DNA of 64,000 bases from SpSt-539 sp964549445 (GCA_964549445.1 CAZJVS010000001.1:62001-126000), one strand, 5' to 3'. Shown: positions 6,916-17,500, counted from the first letter of the stretch. The notes: generated by a model from the letters alone, not told the origin. Program-made: numbers and translations.

Positions 6916-9663
6916 CTACGGACCCAGCAGCAAGCCCACGAACGGCTGCACGTCGTCGCCGTTCGACGCGCCTGAGACGTTGACGTCGGCGGCGCAGCGC
7001 TGATCGGGCGTGGCCGCGTTCGGATTCACGAGCGTTGCCGCGAACGGGCCGACGTCGGCGGCTGTGATGGTGCCTTCGCCGCTGAGGTCGCCGGGGCGGC
7101 GGGTCGGGCAGACGTCGCAGTTATCTCCGACGCCGTCGCCGTCGATGTCGCCCTGGAATTGGTTCGGTACGCCCGCGCAGTTGTCGCACACGTCGCCGTA
7201 CGGATCGGAGTCGGCATTGGCCTGGTCGAAGTTGGTGACGAACGGGCAGTTGTCGAGGTGATCCGGAATGGTATCGGCGTCGGTGTCCGGTGGCGTGATC
7301 GTGCCCACCGCTGCGGCCTGGCCGGGATCGAGCGGCTGGCCGTCGAGCATGACCGTCTGGTCGAAGGGCTGGACGAAGACGCCGAGCAGCTCATTGTTCT
7401 GGACGTTCTCGTGCAGGATGAGCGTGCTGTCGGGGCCGGGGGTGATCGTGTGCGGCTGGCCGGCGATGTCGAAGACGACCTCCAAGGTGCCGCCGAATCC
7501 GTAAATCTCGAGCGACCCACGGCGAATGACCTGGTAGCCGTTGCCTAGCTTGAGGTTTGCCCGGGCCGGAGGAACCTGTAACTCGAGCTTCGCCGTCGTC
7601 ACGCCTGAGACGGACACGCCGATGGCCGGGCGATTGCCGTGCACGATGGCGGGATCGATACGGTACGTCACGCCCGCAGGGACGACCACGACGGTTCCGG
7701 TAGTCACGTCATTGGCGAATTCGAACGACGGCGTTCCCGGCAGAGTGTCGACGCGGTCGTCAATGCCGTCGCCGTCGGTGTCAGTGAAGTCGTCGCAGTA
7801 GTCGCCCTCGCCGTCGTGGTCCGTATCCGACTGATCCATGTTCGGCCGCGACACGCAATTGTCGCACTCGTCGCCGACGCCGTCGTCGTCGCGGTCCTGC
7901 TGCCGCCGGCGGCCCCCGCTGGCCGTGTAGCTGTTCACCCCCGGGTTTGGCGCGTTCGGGCAATTGTCACACCCATCCGGCATGCCGTCGGAATCGGTGT
8001 CGAGTGCGTCATCAAAGCCTGGGCAGCGGTCGCAGGCGTCGCCGATGCCGTCGCTGTCGGAGTCGGCCTGATTGGCGTTCGCAACGGTCGGGCAGTTGTC
8101 CACCTCGTCGGTGAGTCCATCCCCATCTGAATCAATGCCAGTAATCAAACAGAGCGACACATGATCGAGCCCACTCAGGTAGTTGTTAGGTGCGCTTCCG
8201 TTGAAAAACGTGAGATTGGTCGTGGTACTCGTCGCGGTGAATTCCACGGCAAACAACTTCCAATCCAGCATGTTCGTCGGGGTGGTGGGGTTGGTGTAAC
8301 CCACGCGGGCACCGCCGTCGATGCTGAGATCCACCGTGGAGGCAAAAAAGAAGAAGTTGTCGGTGGCCGAGCCGACGTAGAAGCTGAGCTCATAAACCCC
8401 GCCGATGATCGTCGCCACGTCCTGTGTGACTCCACTGAACATCGAATTTGAATTGATGCCCGCGAGGTCAATCCATTGGTTCTCGTCTTGGGCCTGGAAC
8501 ATGATGCCGTTCTGCATGACGGCGTTGACCACCGACGAATCGACGCCGACCACCGTCCAGCCGGTGATGGCCGTCGACCCGGCCGCAAAATTGATGTACT
8601 GGCCGGCGGGAACTGGCGGAACCTCGAAGGAGCCGTTGTCGATCAAGGACCCGGGCAGCGTGCATGAATCGCATGCATCACCGATGTTGTCGCCATCGGT
8701 GTCTGCCTGATTCGGATTTGCAACGATAGGACAGTTGTCGCAGACGTCGCCGACGCTGTCGGTGTCGGCGTCGAGTTGATTGGCGTTGGCAATCGTCGGG
8801 CAGTTGTCGCAGGCATCGCCGATGCCGTCGGTGTCGGCGTCCTCCTGCCCCGGGTTGGGCGTGTTCGGGCAGTTGTCGAAGCTATCGGACACGCCGTCGC
8901 CGTCGGTGTCCAGACACATCCCCGCGCATTCGTAGTTGGCTTGAATCTCGGATACGTTGAGCGCACGGTCATAGATTCTAACTTCGTCGATGCGACCGTT
9001 GAAAAAAAACGCAAGCGACTCATTTTCGATCTCCGCGCCAATGATGACCGGATGGCCGTCATAATCCATCAAACGAGCCGTTGTGCCGGAAGCGACCAGA
9101 ACGCCGTCGATGTAAAGCCGCGCGGTATCTGTAGGCTCATCAAATGTGAACGCCAGGTGATACCAATGCCCCGCAACCGGCGTCCAGACGTACTCAAGGT
9201 GTGGCAAAGTGTCTACGGAATCACCGATCGTTGCAGTAAGGGAGTCGTTGGCCCACCACATGACATACGAGTCCGAGTCGCCGGTGCCGACCGTTTTACT
9301 AATCAGGACTTGCGTTCCTGAGACGGGCGGCGAGAAATTGAACCACCCTTCGAGCGTGACATTGACGGGACGGAGCGAGGGAGAATCCGGAACGCTCACG
9401 TAATCGTCCATGCCGTCAAGGATGAATGTCTGTCCAACGCACCCTCCAGCGAATGTGGCTCCGTTTACCAGGGTACCGTGGTTGGTGCCCGCACTATCCA
9501 TCGCATTCCCCTCGGCCCTCCACCAGGCGACGATGCCCGTGGGCGGCTGGACGCACTGGCCGGACGCGCTGAGTTCCATGCCGGCCTGGGCGAGAGCCGC
9601 TGCGACAATGAACAAACGGAGGCGCACGGTGCAAGCATGTCGTAATGGGGTTAGGGTCGTCAT
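6916..9663 (-). CDS. Giant secreted LamG / TSP3-repeat / dockerin-like protein 1
   Basis: 915 residues. There is a signal peptide to about residue 35. A LamG/concanavalin-like domain (about 38-250) starts with GIVAWWRAEGNAMDSAG and ends with DEVRIYDRAL. Calcium-binding thrombospondin type 3 repeats (D.DGDGV.D..DNCP, about 254-335) follow, then a jelly-roll domain resembling DUF642 (about 337-510: NGSFEVPPVPAG...ITGWTVVG), more TSP3 repeats (515-640), an unrecognised ~150-residue domain shared with two other proteins here, a last TSP3 pair and a dockerin-like end (GDLSGEGTITAADV...CAADVNVSG) finishing FVGLLLGP. Likely calcium-stiffened and extracellular. GGAG lies 7 nt before ATG 9663. Its upstream region is the copied segment at 9731-9939. 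Confidence 0.8.
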   Translation of the reverse strand: MTTLTPLRHACTVRLRLFIVAAALAQAGMELSASGQCVQPPTGIVAWWRAEGNAMDSAGTNHGTLVNGATFAGGCVGQTFILDGMDDYVSVPDSPSLRPVNVTLEGWFNFSPPVSGTQVLISKTVGTGDSDSYVMWWANDSLTATIGDSVDTLPHLEYVWTPVAGHWYHLAFTFDEPTDTARLYIDGVLVASGTTARLMDYDGHPVIIGAEIENESLAFFFNGRIDEVRIYDRALNVSEIQANYECAGMCLDTDGDGVSDSFDNCPNTPNPGQEDADTDGIGDACDNCPTIANANQLDADTDSVGDVCDNCPIVANPNQADTDGDNIGDACDSCTLPGSLIDNGSFEVPPVPAGQYINFAAGSTAITGWTVVGVDSSVVNAVMQNGIMFQAQDENQWIDLAGINSNSMFSGVTQDVATIIGGVYELSFYVGSATDNFFFFASTVDLSIDGGARVGYTNPTTPTNMLDWKLFAVEFTATSTTTNLTFFNGSAPNNYLSGLDHVSLCLITGIDSDGDGLTDEVDNCPTVANANQADSDSDGIGDACDRCPGFDDALDTDSDGMPDGCDNCPNAPNPGVNSYTASGGRRRQQDRDDDGVGDECDNCVSRPNMDQSDTDHDGEGDYCDDFTDTDGDGIDDRVDTLPGTPSFEFANDVTTGTVVVVPAGVTYRIDPAIVHGNRPAIGVSVSGVTTAKLELQVPPARANLKLGNGYQVIRRGSLEIYGFGGTLEVVFDIAGQPHTITPGPDSTLILHENVQNNELLGVFVQPFDQTVMLDGQPLDPGQAAAVGTITPPDTDADTIPDHLDNCPFVTNFDQANADSDPYGDVCDNCAGVPNQFQGDIDGDGVGDNCDVCPTRRPGDLSGEGTITAADVGPFAATLVNPNAATPDQRCAADVNVSGASNGDDVQPFVGLLLGP

Positions 9664-9730
9664 TGCCTGTCTCCAATCCGCACACGGACGGCCATTCGGT
9701 TTCAGGTGTCCGCCGCGGGAAAGTGACTAA

Positions 9731-9939
9731 CCAGAAAGGGTTGCAACCGCCCTCGCACGCCGGGTACACTGGGGGTCGATTCGATGCGGCCGGCCTTCCG
9801 CCGCCTTCACCCTCAGAATCGCAGTTGGCGGCCGGCACGGCTCAGAATTCTGGAAAGTTCCGTGGACCCGAGGGTCTGAGAGTGCCGGTCCCGGACAGAT
9901 CGACAGACACCGGCCAGGTGTCGGCGGACGCCGCGCGCC
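9731..9939 (+). repeat. TSP3-upstream segment, copy 1, with decayed sigma-factor start
   Basis: About 200 bp closely matching 13756-13960. The plus-strand translation keeps the segment PVPDxxTDTGQVxADAAR seen at the start of the sigma factor at 13883, then loses similarity and stops at 9989. It therefore carries a promoter and a remnant of the sigma-factor 5' end but no sigma-factor gene. From here to 10077 there is no supported gene. Confidence 0.75.
9741..9770 (+). promoter_or_regulatory. Predicted orphan promoter (copy 1)
   Basis: TTGCAA (9741-9746) and TACACT (9765-9770), spacer 18 bp. The arrangement is conserved in two other copies (13766-13795; 42494-42523 on the minus strand). Here it points away from the TSP3 gene into sequence with no intact gene. 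Confidence 0.5.
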
Positions 9940-10077
9940 GCCGCCTCGCTCGCGCGTCCCAAACCGACCGCGCACGCGCAATAGCCTGAACTGCGGCGTA
10001 CGTGTCAGTGATCGAGCAATGGTCGGGCACCCGATCGAGCCTGACGACGCCCTCGAACTCTCGCCGGGTGGGCGACA

Positions 10078-13000
10078 CTACGGCCCCAGCAGCAGGCCCA
10101 CGAACGGCTGCACGTCGTCGCCATCGGATGCACCGGAGACGTTCACGTCGGCGGCGCAGCGTTCTTCGGCGCTGGCCGCACCGGGGTTTACGAGGCTTGC
10201 CGCAAACGGGCCGACGTCGTTCACATCCACGAGGCCTTCGCCGCTGACGTCGCCGGGACGGCGGGTCGGACAGACGTCGCAGTTGTCTCCGACGCCGTCG
10301 CCGTCGATGTCGCCCTGGAATTGGTTCGGCACGCCCGCGCAGTTGTCGCACACGTCGCCGTACGCGTCGAAGTCCGCGTTGGCCTGATCGAGATTGGCCA
10401 CGAGCGGGCAATTGTCCAGGTTGTCCTGAATCCCATCCGAATCGCTGTCCGGCGGCGTGACATTCCCCACCGCCGCGGCCTGCCCGGGGGCGAGCGGCTG
10501 GCCGTCGAGCGTCACCAGCTGGTCGAACGCCGAGACAAACACGCCAAGGAGCTGGCCGCCCTGCACATTCTCGTGCAGCACGAGGGTGCTGTCGGGGCCG
10601 GGGGCGATGGTGTGAGGCTGGCCGGCGATGTCGAACACGACCTCCAGACTGCCGCCGAAGCCGTACGTCTCGAGCGAGCCGCGGCGATAGACGTGGTAGC
10701 CGTTGCCCTGCCGGACCGTGGCCTGCGAGGGCGGGACGTTCATCTCGAGCTTGGCGGCGGTGACGCCGAAGACGGAGACGCCGATGGCCGGGCGGTTTCC
10801 GTGCACCAAAGCCGGCTCGATGCGATAGGTCACGCCCGGCGGCACGACCAGGATCGTGAGGGTGGTCACGTCGTTGGTGGCGACGAATGACGGAGTCCCC
10901 GGCTGCGTATCGACGCGGTCGTCGATGCCGTCGCCGTCGCTGTCCATGAAGTCGTCGCAGGCGTCGCCGAGGCCATTGTGGTCGGTGTCGGACTGGTCGA
11001 GGTTGGGCCGCGCTTCACAGTTGTCGCAGGCATCGCCAACGCGGTCCGCGTCGCTATCGGGCTGCCGGATATACCAGAGTCCCTGATCAATAGCCATTGA
11101 GACGACGGGCGGGTTGAAAACGTCGGGGCAGTTGTCGCACGGGTCGGGCACGCCGTCGGTGTCGGCGTCCTGGGCGTCGTTGAAGCCGGGGCAGCGGTCG
11201 CAGCCGTCGCCGACGCCGTCGGTGTCGGCGTCATCCTGATTGCTGTTGGCCGTGTTCGGGCAGTTGTCGCAGACGTCGCCGATGCCGTCACAATCATCGT
11301 CGTCATTGGTGCCCTGCCCCGTAATCGTGAAAACTACCTCGGTACTGTCTGAGAAAAAGTTGCCGTTATCGCCCCATCCGACCAAAACGTCCACCGTATC
11401 GCCGACAGCAAGCGTGTGATTTCCAACGTAGCTTTGAAGCGATGAAGGCCCATACCCATTGATTTGCGCTACGAACACAGGCGGCCCTCCGTTCACGCGC
11501 ACCTCTCCGCTGGTTGTCGTAGGTGCGGGACTGTTGCCGGCAAAAGACGCGAATACCTGGTACATGCCAGCAGCAGGCGCCGTGAATCGGGATCCACTCT
11601 TCTCACCCGCCGCGCCGGGATGGTAACAGACTTCGTTGGGAGCCCAGTCGGGTTCGGCACATGAGACATGGAAGGGATTCGGATTGTGACCTACGACGGG
11701 AGAGAAGGAACCCGGGGGGCGCCAGCTATCCAGTTGGCAAACGACATCGAATGCAGTGTAAGGCGTAAACTGTCCGCCCTGAGGGACGTAACCGTGCGTG
11801 AACACGCAGTTGGGATTCTGCGTAAAGTCGTTGCTAACGTCATAAACCGGCGCTGCTGCTGCCGGGCACGAATCGCAGGCATCGCCGATGCCGTCACTGT
11901 CGGCGTCGATCTGGTCGGCATTGGGAACGAAATCGCAGTTATCACACGCGTCGCCGATCCCGTCATTCGCTGCAATGCCTTCGGATTCGGTCTGATCGGG
12001 GTTGGATATGCCTATGCAATTGTCGCAAGCGTCGCCGATGCCGTCGCTGTCGGCGTCGGACTGACTGGGATTCACGACATTCAGACAGTTGTCACAAGCG
12101 TCGCCGATTCCGTCGGTGTCCGCATCTGCCTGATTCGGGTTCGCTGCATTCGAGCAGTTGTCACAGGAAGTCGGGACGCCATCGGCATCCGGGTCAAGGG
12201 TGCAGATCGCACTGCAGCCCGCGGCGTACAGGTGATCGATATCACATTGCTGCAGTCCGCGGTCGAAGATCATGACTTCGTCAATTAGTCCTGCAAATGG
12301 AGCACAAGATCCCGACGTGCCAATTCGCAAGTCGGCGTCGTTCGGGAATACGAGTCCGGCCGGATTGAAATCGACGAGCGTCGTGTTTACCCAGTGACGT
12401 TCGTTCGATCCGTCGTACGAAACGGCGATCAGCGACCAGGTGTTCAGCGGCACCGCACCGTCGGGGATGGCCCCTGGGCCGATTCCAAGCTGGTACCAGG
12501 CGCCTCCGCCGCAACCCGGCCGCTTGCCCACGACGTGCTGCAGCCCGAAGCTCGTGCGATAGACCCAGCATGCAATGGACACGCGCGATCCCGCCGGCAG
12601 ATCGATCTCTCCGCCATCCGGAATGCTCACGTAGTCGCTGCCGCCCCGCACGTCGAATGCCTGCCCGCAAACGCCGGGTGCGAATGTCGCCCCGTTTACG
12701 AGAGTCCCGTTGTTGCCGTTGATCACGTCGACGGCATTTCCCTCTCCGGGCCACCACGCGATCAGGCCGGCCGGTGTCGCGGCGTGCGTACAGGAATCGC
12801 AGGCATCGCCGAGGCCGTCGCTGTCCGCGTCGGCCTGGTTGCTGTTGGCGATCGTCGGGCAGTTGTCCACGTCGCCGCAATCGCCGTCGGCGTCGGCATC
12901 GTTGGCGGCGTCGTTTGGGCAGGTGTCGCACGCGTCGCCAACCCCGTCGCTGTCGCCGTCGGACTGATTCGGGTTGGCGATGGTGGGGCAGTTGTCGCAG

Positions 13001-13689
13001 GCATTGCCGACGCCATCTCCGTCGGCGTCGTTGGGCGGATCGTTTGGACAGGAGAGAGTGATCGTCGCGCTGAGCGGCGTATTGTCAAACCAATAGGCGT
13101 CGAAGTCGTCAACAACAAAGTCGATCGTGTCACCGATATTGACGGGCAGCTGAAGATTGAAAGGCGCGGCCACCGCGGTCCCAAGTTGCTGAAACAGGAT
13201 CGTTCCGTTGTGGAGCACGTACACTGACACGAGCCCGCTGTCGCCGGCACCATAGGTTCCCGTCAGCGTGATGTCCCCCGATATGGGCGACGTCCATCGA
13301 ATGTCAGAAACCTGGCCAGACGCTCCCGGATGCAGTGAGAGGCTCGCGGGAGGAACACCATCATGGGAAATCGAATCATTGTTCTGCCATACCGCGGGGG
13401 TTGGCGGGCAAGCCGAAAGTCGCCAGTGCTTGTACCAGGGGCCGTTTTCGCCGCAGGGGTAAAGATCAAACTGGCCGAGCGACGCCCCCCAACCGTAGGA
13501 CCACGCGCCGTTCGGGTTGCTCGCGGTGCTAAAATCCGCGAACGCGTTCCACGTTTGCCCCGCGGCCGGAGCCGACCATCCGCCGAACAGGACCACCGGC
13601 GCGGCAAGCGCGAAAAGCGAACGCCATGAATTGACCAAAGGACGGAAGTACCGATTCCAGAAATGGTGTGCCTTGGCTTCGATTCTCAT
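10078..13689 (-). CDS. Giant secreted TSP3 / LamG / jelly-roll / dockerin-like protein 2
   Basis: About 1,203 residues from ATG 13689 (GGAG 7 nt upstream). The N-terminal hydrophobic export signal ends near APAAGQ. Order of parts: a jelly-roll-like domain (about 45-210), TSP3 repeats, a LamG domain (AGLIAWWPGEGNAVDVINGN ... LIDEVMIFDRGL), a long run of TSP3 repeats, a second jelly-roll copy (VYDVSNDFTQNPN...), more TSP3 repeats, the ~150-residue unrecognised domain and a dockerin-like end with FVGLLLGP. It looks like a domain-shuffled relative of the neighbouring giant. Bases 10392-10934 are identical, inverted, to 45395-45937. Transcription is divergent from the ECF sigma factor, suggesting shared control. 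Confidence 0.8.
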   Translation of the reverse strand: MRIEAKAHHFWNRYFRPLVNSWRSLFALAAPVVLFGGWSAPAAGQTWNAFADFSTASNPNGAWSYGWGASLGQFDLYPCGENGPWYKHWRLSACPPTPAVWQNNDSISHDGVPPASLSLHPGASGQVSDIRWTSPISGDITLTGTYGAGDSGLVSVYVLHNGTILFQQLGTAVAAPFNLQLPVNIGDTIDFVVDDFDAYWFDNTPLSATITLSCPNDPPNDADGDGVGNACDNCPTIANPNQSDGDSDGVGDACDTCPNDAANDADADGDCGDVDNCPTIANSNQADADSDGLGDACDSCTHAATPAGLIAWWPGEGNAVDVINGNNGTLVNGATFAPGVCGQAFDVRGGSDYVSIPDGGEIDLPAGSRVSIACWVYRTSFGLQHVVGKRPGCGGGAWYQLGIGPGAIPDGAVPLNTWSLIAVSYDGSNERHWVNTTLVDFNPAGLVFPNDADLRIGTSGSCAPFAGLIDEVMIFDRGLQQCDIDHLYAAGCSAICTLDPDADGVPTSCDNCSNAANPNQADADTDGIGDACDNCLNVVNPSQSDADSDGIGDACDNCIGISNPDQTESEGIAANDGIGDACDNCDFVPNADQIDADSDGIGDACDSCPAAAAPVYDVSNDFTQNPNCVFTHGYVPQGGQFTPYTAFDVVCQLDSWRPPGSFSPVVGHNPNPFHVSCAEPDWAPNEVCYHPGAAGEKSGSRFTAPAAGMYQVFASFAGNSPAPTTTSGEVRVNGGPPVFVAQINGYGPSSLQSYVGNHTLAVGDTVDVLVGWGDNGNFFSDSTEVVFTITGQGTNDDDDCDGIGDVCDNCPNTANSNQDDADTDGVGDGCDRCPGFNDAQDADTDGVPDPCDNCPDVFNPPVVSMAIDQGLWYIRQPDSDADRVGDACDNCEARPNLDQSDTDHNGLGDACDDFMDSDGDGIDDRVDTQPGTPSFVATNDVTTLTILVVPPGVTYRIEPALVHGNRPAIGVSVFGVTAAKLEMNVPPSQATVRQGNGYHVYRRGSLETYGFGGSLEVVFDIAGQPHTIAPGPDSTLVLHENVQGGQLLGVFVSAFDQLVTLDGQPLAPGQAAAVGNVTPPDSDSDGIQDNLDNCPLVANLDQANADFDAYGDVCDNCAGVPNQFQGDIDGDGVGDNCDVCPTRRPGDVSGEGLVDVNDVGPFAASLVNPGAASAEERCAADVNVSGASDGDDVQPFVGLLLGP
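10392..10934. repeat. 543-bp perfect inverted repeat, arm 1
   Basis: Read by eye against 45395-45937 in reverse complement: no mismatch over 543 bp, with substitutions beginning immediately outside (for example base 10391). It encodes the unrecognised C-terminal domain of the TSP3 giants. Confidence 0.85.
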
Positions 13690-13755
13690 ATTTCGTCTCC
13701 GATCAACAACACGACTTCCGCTGCGTCCCGTGCTGGTCACTCCGAAATCGTGAGT

Positions 13756-13960
13756 CGCAAAAGAGTTGCATTCGCCCTCGCGCGCCGGTTACACTGGGGC
13801 TCGATTCGTAGTGGCCGGCCTTCCGCCGCCATCACCCTCAGAGTCGCATTCGGCGGCCGGCACGGCTCAGAAATCTGCAAAAATGTGGACCCGAGGACGG
13901 ATTTTGCCGGTCCCGGACAACACGACAGACACCGGCCAGGTGCCAGCGGACGCCGCGCGC
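13756..13960 (+). repeat. TSP3-upstream segment, copy 2 (in front of the intact sigma factor)
   Basis: Closely similar to 9731-9939 and, over its first ~130 bp, to the complement of 42407-42535. This is the copy that still leads into a complete sigma-factor gene. Confidence 0.8.
13766..13795 (+). promoter_or_regulatory. Predicted promoter of the ECF sigma factor
   Basis: TTGCAT (13766-13771) and TACACT (13790-13795) with an 18-bp spacer, conserved in three copies in this window. This implies a leader of about 80 nt before ATG 13883. Confidence 0.55.
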
Positions 13961-14476
13961 GACGTCGACGCTCTGATGCCCGAGGTCTATGCGGAGCTCC
14001 GCGCCCTTGCCGAGACGGTCTTACAGCGCTGTCAGCCGATCGATGCCACCAGCACCACGTCGCTCGTTCACGACGTCTACCTGCGACTGACACAGCGCGG
14101 CATGCGCTTCGAGAATCGCGCCCACTTCATGCGCGTGGCTGCACGGGCCATGCGCTACGTCCTGATCGACCGCGCCCGGCGGGGCGGGGCGGCCAAGCGC
14201 GGCGGGCAGCAGCCCGCGATCCGCTTCGATGAGACGATCGCCCTCACCGCGGGCGATGGCGACGTGCTGGCCCTCGATGAGGCGCTCGCGAAGCTGGCGA
14301 CGTTTGACGAGCGTAAGAGCCAGATCATCGAACTCCGCTTCTTTGGCGGGCTTTCGCTGGAGGAGACGGCCGAGGTAATGGGCATCTCTCCTGCCACGAT
14401 CAAGCGCGAATGGACCCTGGCCCGGGCCTGGCTTTGCCGGGAACTCGGTGAGGGTGAGACAAGCTCCACCGGTTGA
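13883..14476 (+). CDS. ECF-type RNA polymerase sigma factor, planctomycete kinase-linked group
   Basis: About 197 residues. Region 2 spans roughly 30-95 (YAELRALAE, TSLVHDVYLRL, FENRAHFMRVAARAMRYVLI) and region 4 roughly 125-185 (LALDEALAKL, IIELRFFGGLSLEETAEVMG, SPATIKREWTLARAWL). This matches the ECF group whose genes precede Ser/Thr kinases in Planctomycetota (TIGR02999/PF07638 type). No anti-sigma factor is adjacent; the kinase 80 bp downstream probably controls activity. The start is uncertain: ATG 13883 has no clear ribosome site, and GTG 13940 or ATG 13975 are alternatives. The ADAAR segment is also preserved in the decayed copy at 9.9 kb, which supports an upstream start. Confidence 0.85.
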   Translation: MWTRGRILPVPDNTTDTGQVPADAARDVDALMPEVYAELRALAETVLQRCQPIDATSTTSLVHDVYLRLTQRGMRFENRAHFMRVAARAMRYVLIDRARRGGAAKRGGQQPAIRFDETIALTAGDGDVLALDEALAKLATFDERKSQIIELRFFGGLSLEETAEVMGISPATIKREWTLARAWLCRELGEGETSSTG

Positions 14477-14555
14477 GACCGGTGCCGCAATTCAAGCGTG
14501 GGCGTGAGCCCGCGCGGGCCCGTCTTGCGAAGTAATCAGGGGAGAGGTGCGCCCG

Positions 14556-17500
14556 ATGCCCGTGGTCGCGATGGACCGAAATCGCTGGCGACAGATCGAC
14601 GATCTCTTTCACGAAGTCGTGAATTGTGACTCCTTGACGCGGGCCCGACTTCTTGACCAGCGCTGCGGCAGCGATGCAGGCTTGCGGGCCGAAGTCGACT
14701 CACTCCTGGCGGCCCACGACCGGGCATCCAGCGTCCCGGATTGGCCGCCTTTTGCTCCGAAGCGGCCGGCCCGAGCGCCGGACTCGCCGCCGCCGATCGC
14801 GACTGTCGGGCGATACCGGCTCGGCCGACTGATCGGCACCGGCGGAATGGGCGCCGTATATGAAGCCGAGCAGGAGGATCCGCGCCGCATGGTCGCCGTC
14901 AAGCTCCTTCGCGCGCTGCCCCAGCGGGACGAGCTGACAGCGCGGCTGTTCCGCCGCGAGAGCCAGGCTCTGGCCCGGCTCCAGCATCCCGGCATCGCCA
15001 CCATCCACGAGGCCGGCCGGTCGGAGGACGGCTGGCACTATTTCGCGATGGAGCGGGTCGTCGGCCGGCCGCTGACGCAGTATGTCCGCGAGACGAACCT
15101 GGGGATCGAGCAGCGGCTGGAACTGTTCGCGCGAATTTGCGACGCGGTGCACTACGCCCACCAGCGCGGCGTGATCCACCGCGACCTTAAACCCTCCAAC
15201 ATTCTCGTCACCGAGGCCGGCCAGCCAAAGATTCTGGACTTCGGCCTCGCCCGGATCGTCGATCCCGAGGCCGGTGTCTCAGAGATTACGCAGTCGGGTG
15301 CGTTCCAGGGCACACTGGCCTACGCAAGTCCCGAGCAGGCCCGCGGCCGCCCCGAGGACATCGACGTCCGCAGCGACGTCTACTCACTCGGCGTCATTCT
15401 CTACGAGTTGCTGACCGATCGTCTCCCTTACGACTTCTCCGGTCTGCCGCTGCCAGAAGCCACGCGCGTGATCTGCGAGCGATCTCCACCGCGGGCCGGA
15501 ACGCTCAAACGCGACCTGCGCGGTGAGTTGGAGACGATCATCGAGAAGGCGCTCGAGAAAACCCCGGAGCGCCGCTATTCCAGCGCCGCAGCACTGGGGG
15601 ATGACATTCGCCACCATTTGCAGGACGAACCGATCGAGGCCCGCCGCGACAGTGGTCTCTACCTGCTCAAGAAAACCCTCTGGGTCTACCGGCGCGGAGT
15701 GGTGATCGGCGGCGCGTTCATCGTTGTGCTCGTGGCAGCGCTCGTCGGCATGAGCTGGCTGGCGGCGCGCGAGGCGGCCCAGCGGCGGATGGCGACACAG
15801 CAGGCGGCTCGTGCGCAGCATGCCCTCACGTTCCTTGACAGCATGTTCGCGGCCGTTCGCGATCCAAAGCAGGCGGGGCGGGCCGGCCTGAAGGACATCC
15901 TCCGCGAGGCCGCCGCCCGCGTACCGGTAGAATTCGCGGCCGACCCGGAGACGGCCGCAGAGATTGATCTGACCATTGGTCGCGTGTACCTGGGGCTGGA
16001 ATACCGCAAAGAGGCGGCGGGTATCTTCGAGCGGGCACTCGCCCGGCAGCGGGAACTCTACGGCCGTGACGATGCCCGGACGCTTACGGCGCTGGGTTTG
16101 CTGTCAGAGGCTCACGATGCTTCATTTGATCCGCGATCGGTCGAGGTGACACGCGAACTCGTCGCCCTAAGATCGCGTCACCTGGGTGCGGATCACGAGT
16201 CCGTCGCCGACGCCAGGTTCATGCTGGCGGGCGCGCTGGCAAGCCACGCGCCCACCGCACTGGAGGCGCTGGCGGAAGTGAGAGAAGCAGTGCGACTCTA
16301 TGAGCGGCGCGGCGGCTCGGCCTCGATTCCACCAACGGTCGCCTTAGACCTCGGCAGTGGTCTGCTTTTCCACACGTCCGAATGGCAGGAGGCCCGGCGA
16401 TACGTGCGCGCGGCCGTCGAGCAGGCAGTTGATCCGGTTCTGTCCATTGCGGCCATGACGGCCCTCGCTCGCGCGGCCTGGGCCGAGCAGGATTATCGCG
16501 GGGCGGATGAAATCGCCGAGCGCATGCTCGACATGGCCGAGAAGCACAACCCTGGGGACACCCGGCGATTTGCGTTCGCGCTGTTGCTCAAGTCGGAAAT
16601 CGACACGGCGCTGGGCCGATTTCAGATCGCAGAATCCCGGGCCAGGGAGGTGTATCGGATCCTTGACGAACTCGGCGCCCCGAACAGGACCGATGGCATG
16701 GAGGCCCTGTGCGAACTGTTGCGCGCCGATGGCCGATACGACGAGGCCGCCCGTATCGGACGCCAGCAAGGCGAGCTGTTCAACAACCAGCAGCGGGCTG
16801 CGTCGGCTCCCAGGATACCGGTCCTCTCTAATTGCCAATTGGTCCAGGTGCTTGCGGAACAGGGCTACTACGAAGAGGCCGTCTTGAGTGCCGAAGGTAC
16901 AGAGGCGGCATTGGCACGTCGTCGCCCCCTCTCGCCGATCTTCGCCTGGACCCTCCTTCGCGCCGGCGAGGCCTTTCTGCTGTCGGGGCGGCCCGAGCGA
17001 GCGCAGGCATGTTGTGACGGAGTGATGGCCAGCCAAACGCAGGCCTTTGGTCATGCCACGCCTGCTGCGCGCGCGTTGCAGGCTGGCATTCTGTTGGCGG
17101 AATGCGATTTTGCGCGTTGCATCGAGGCTGCGCACGCCGCGCTTGAGGGCTATCGGGCGAACTTGGGCGAGTGTCACTACCTCGCGGCGGGGCCGCTCAT
17201 CACGCTGGGATGGGCGCGACTGGAACTCGGCGAACTCAATCTCGCCGAATCGCACTTCCGCGAGGCCGTCGAGATCCGGCTCGCGACGCTTCGTGCCGGT
17301 CATCCGAAGACGGCCGAGGCCCTCGTGGCACTGGCCGAGGTCTGCCTTCGGCAGGATCGCGCGGATGCAGCCAACGATCTCCTAACTGAAGCGCTTGGGA
17401 TCCAGCGCGCCGCGCTTCGGCCGCAACACCCGGAGATAGGACTGACGCTGCTTGCGCTCGGACGGTGCGCCATGAAGCAGGACCGACTGGCTGATGCAGC

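Noticed and set aside
10900..13000. CRISPR-like periodic repeats
   Set aside because: The periodicity comes from coding TSP3 repeats (GTTGTCGCA, GCGTCGCCGA); units are protein repeats of variable length without spacers.
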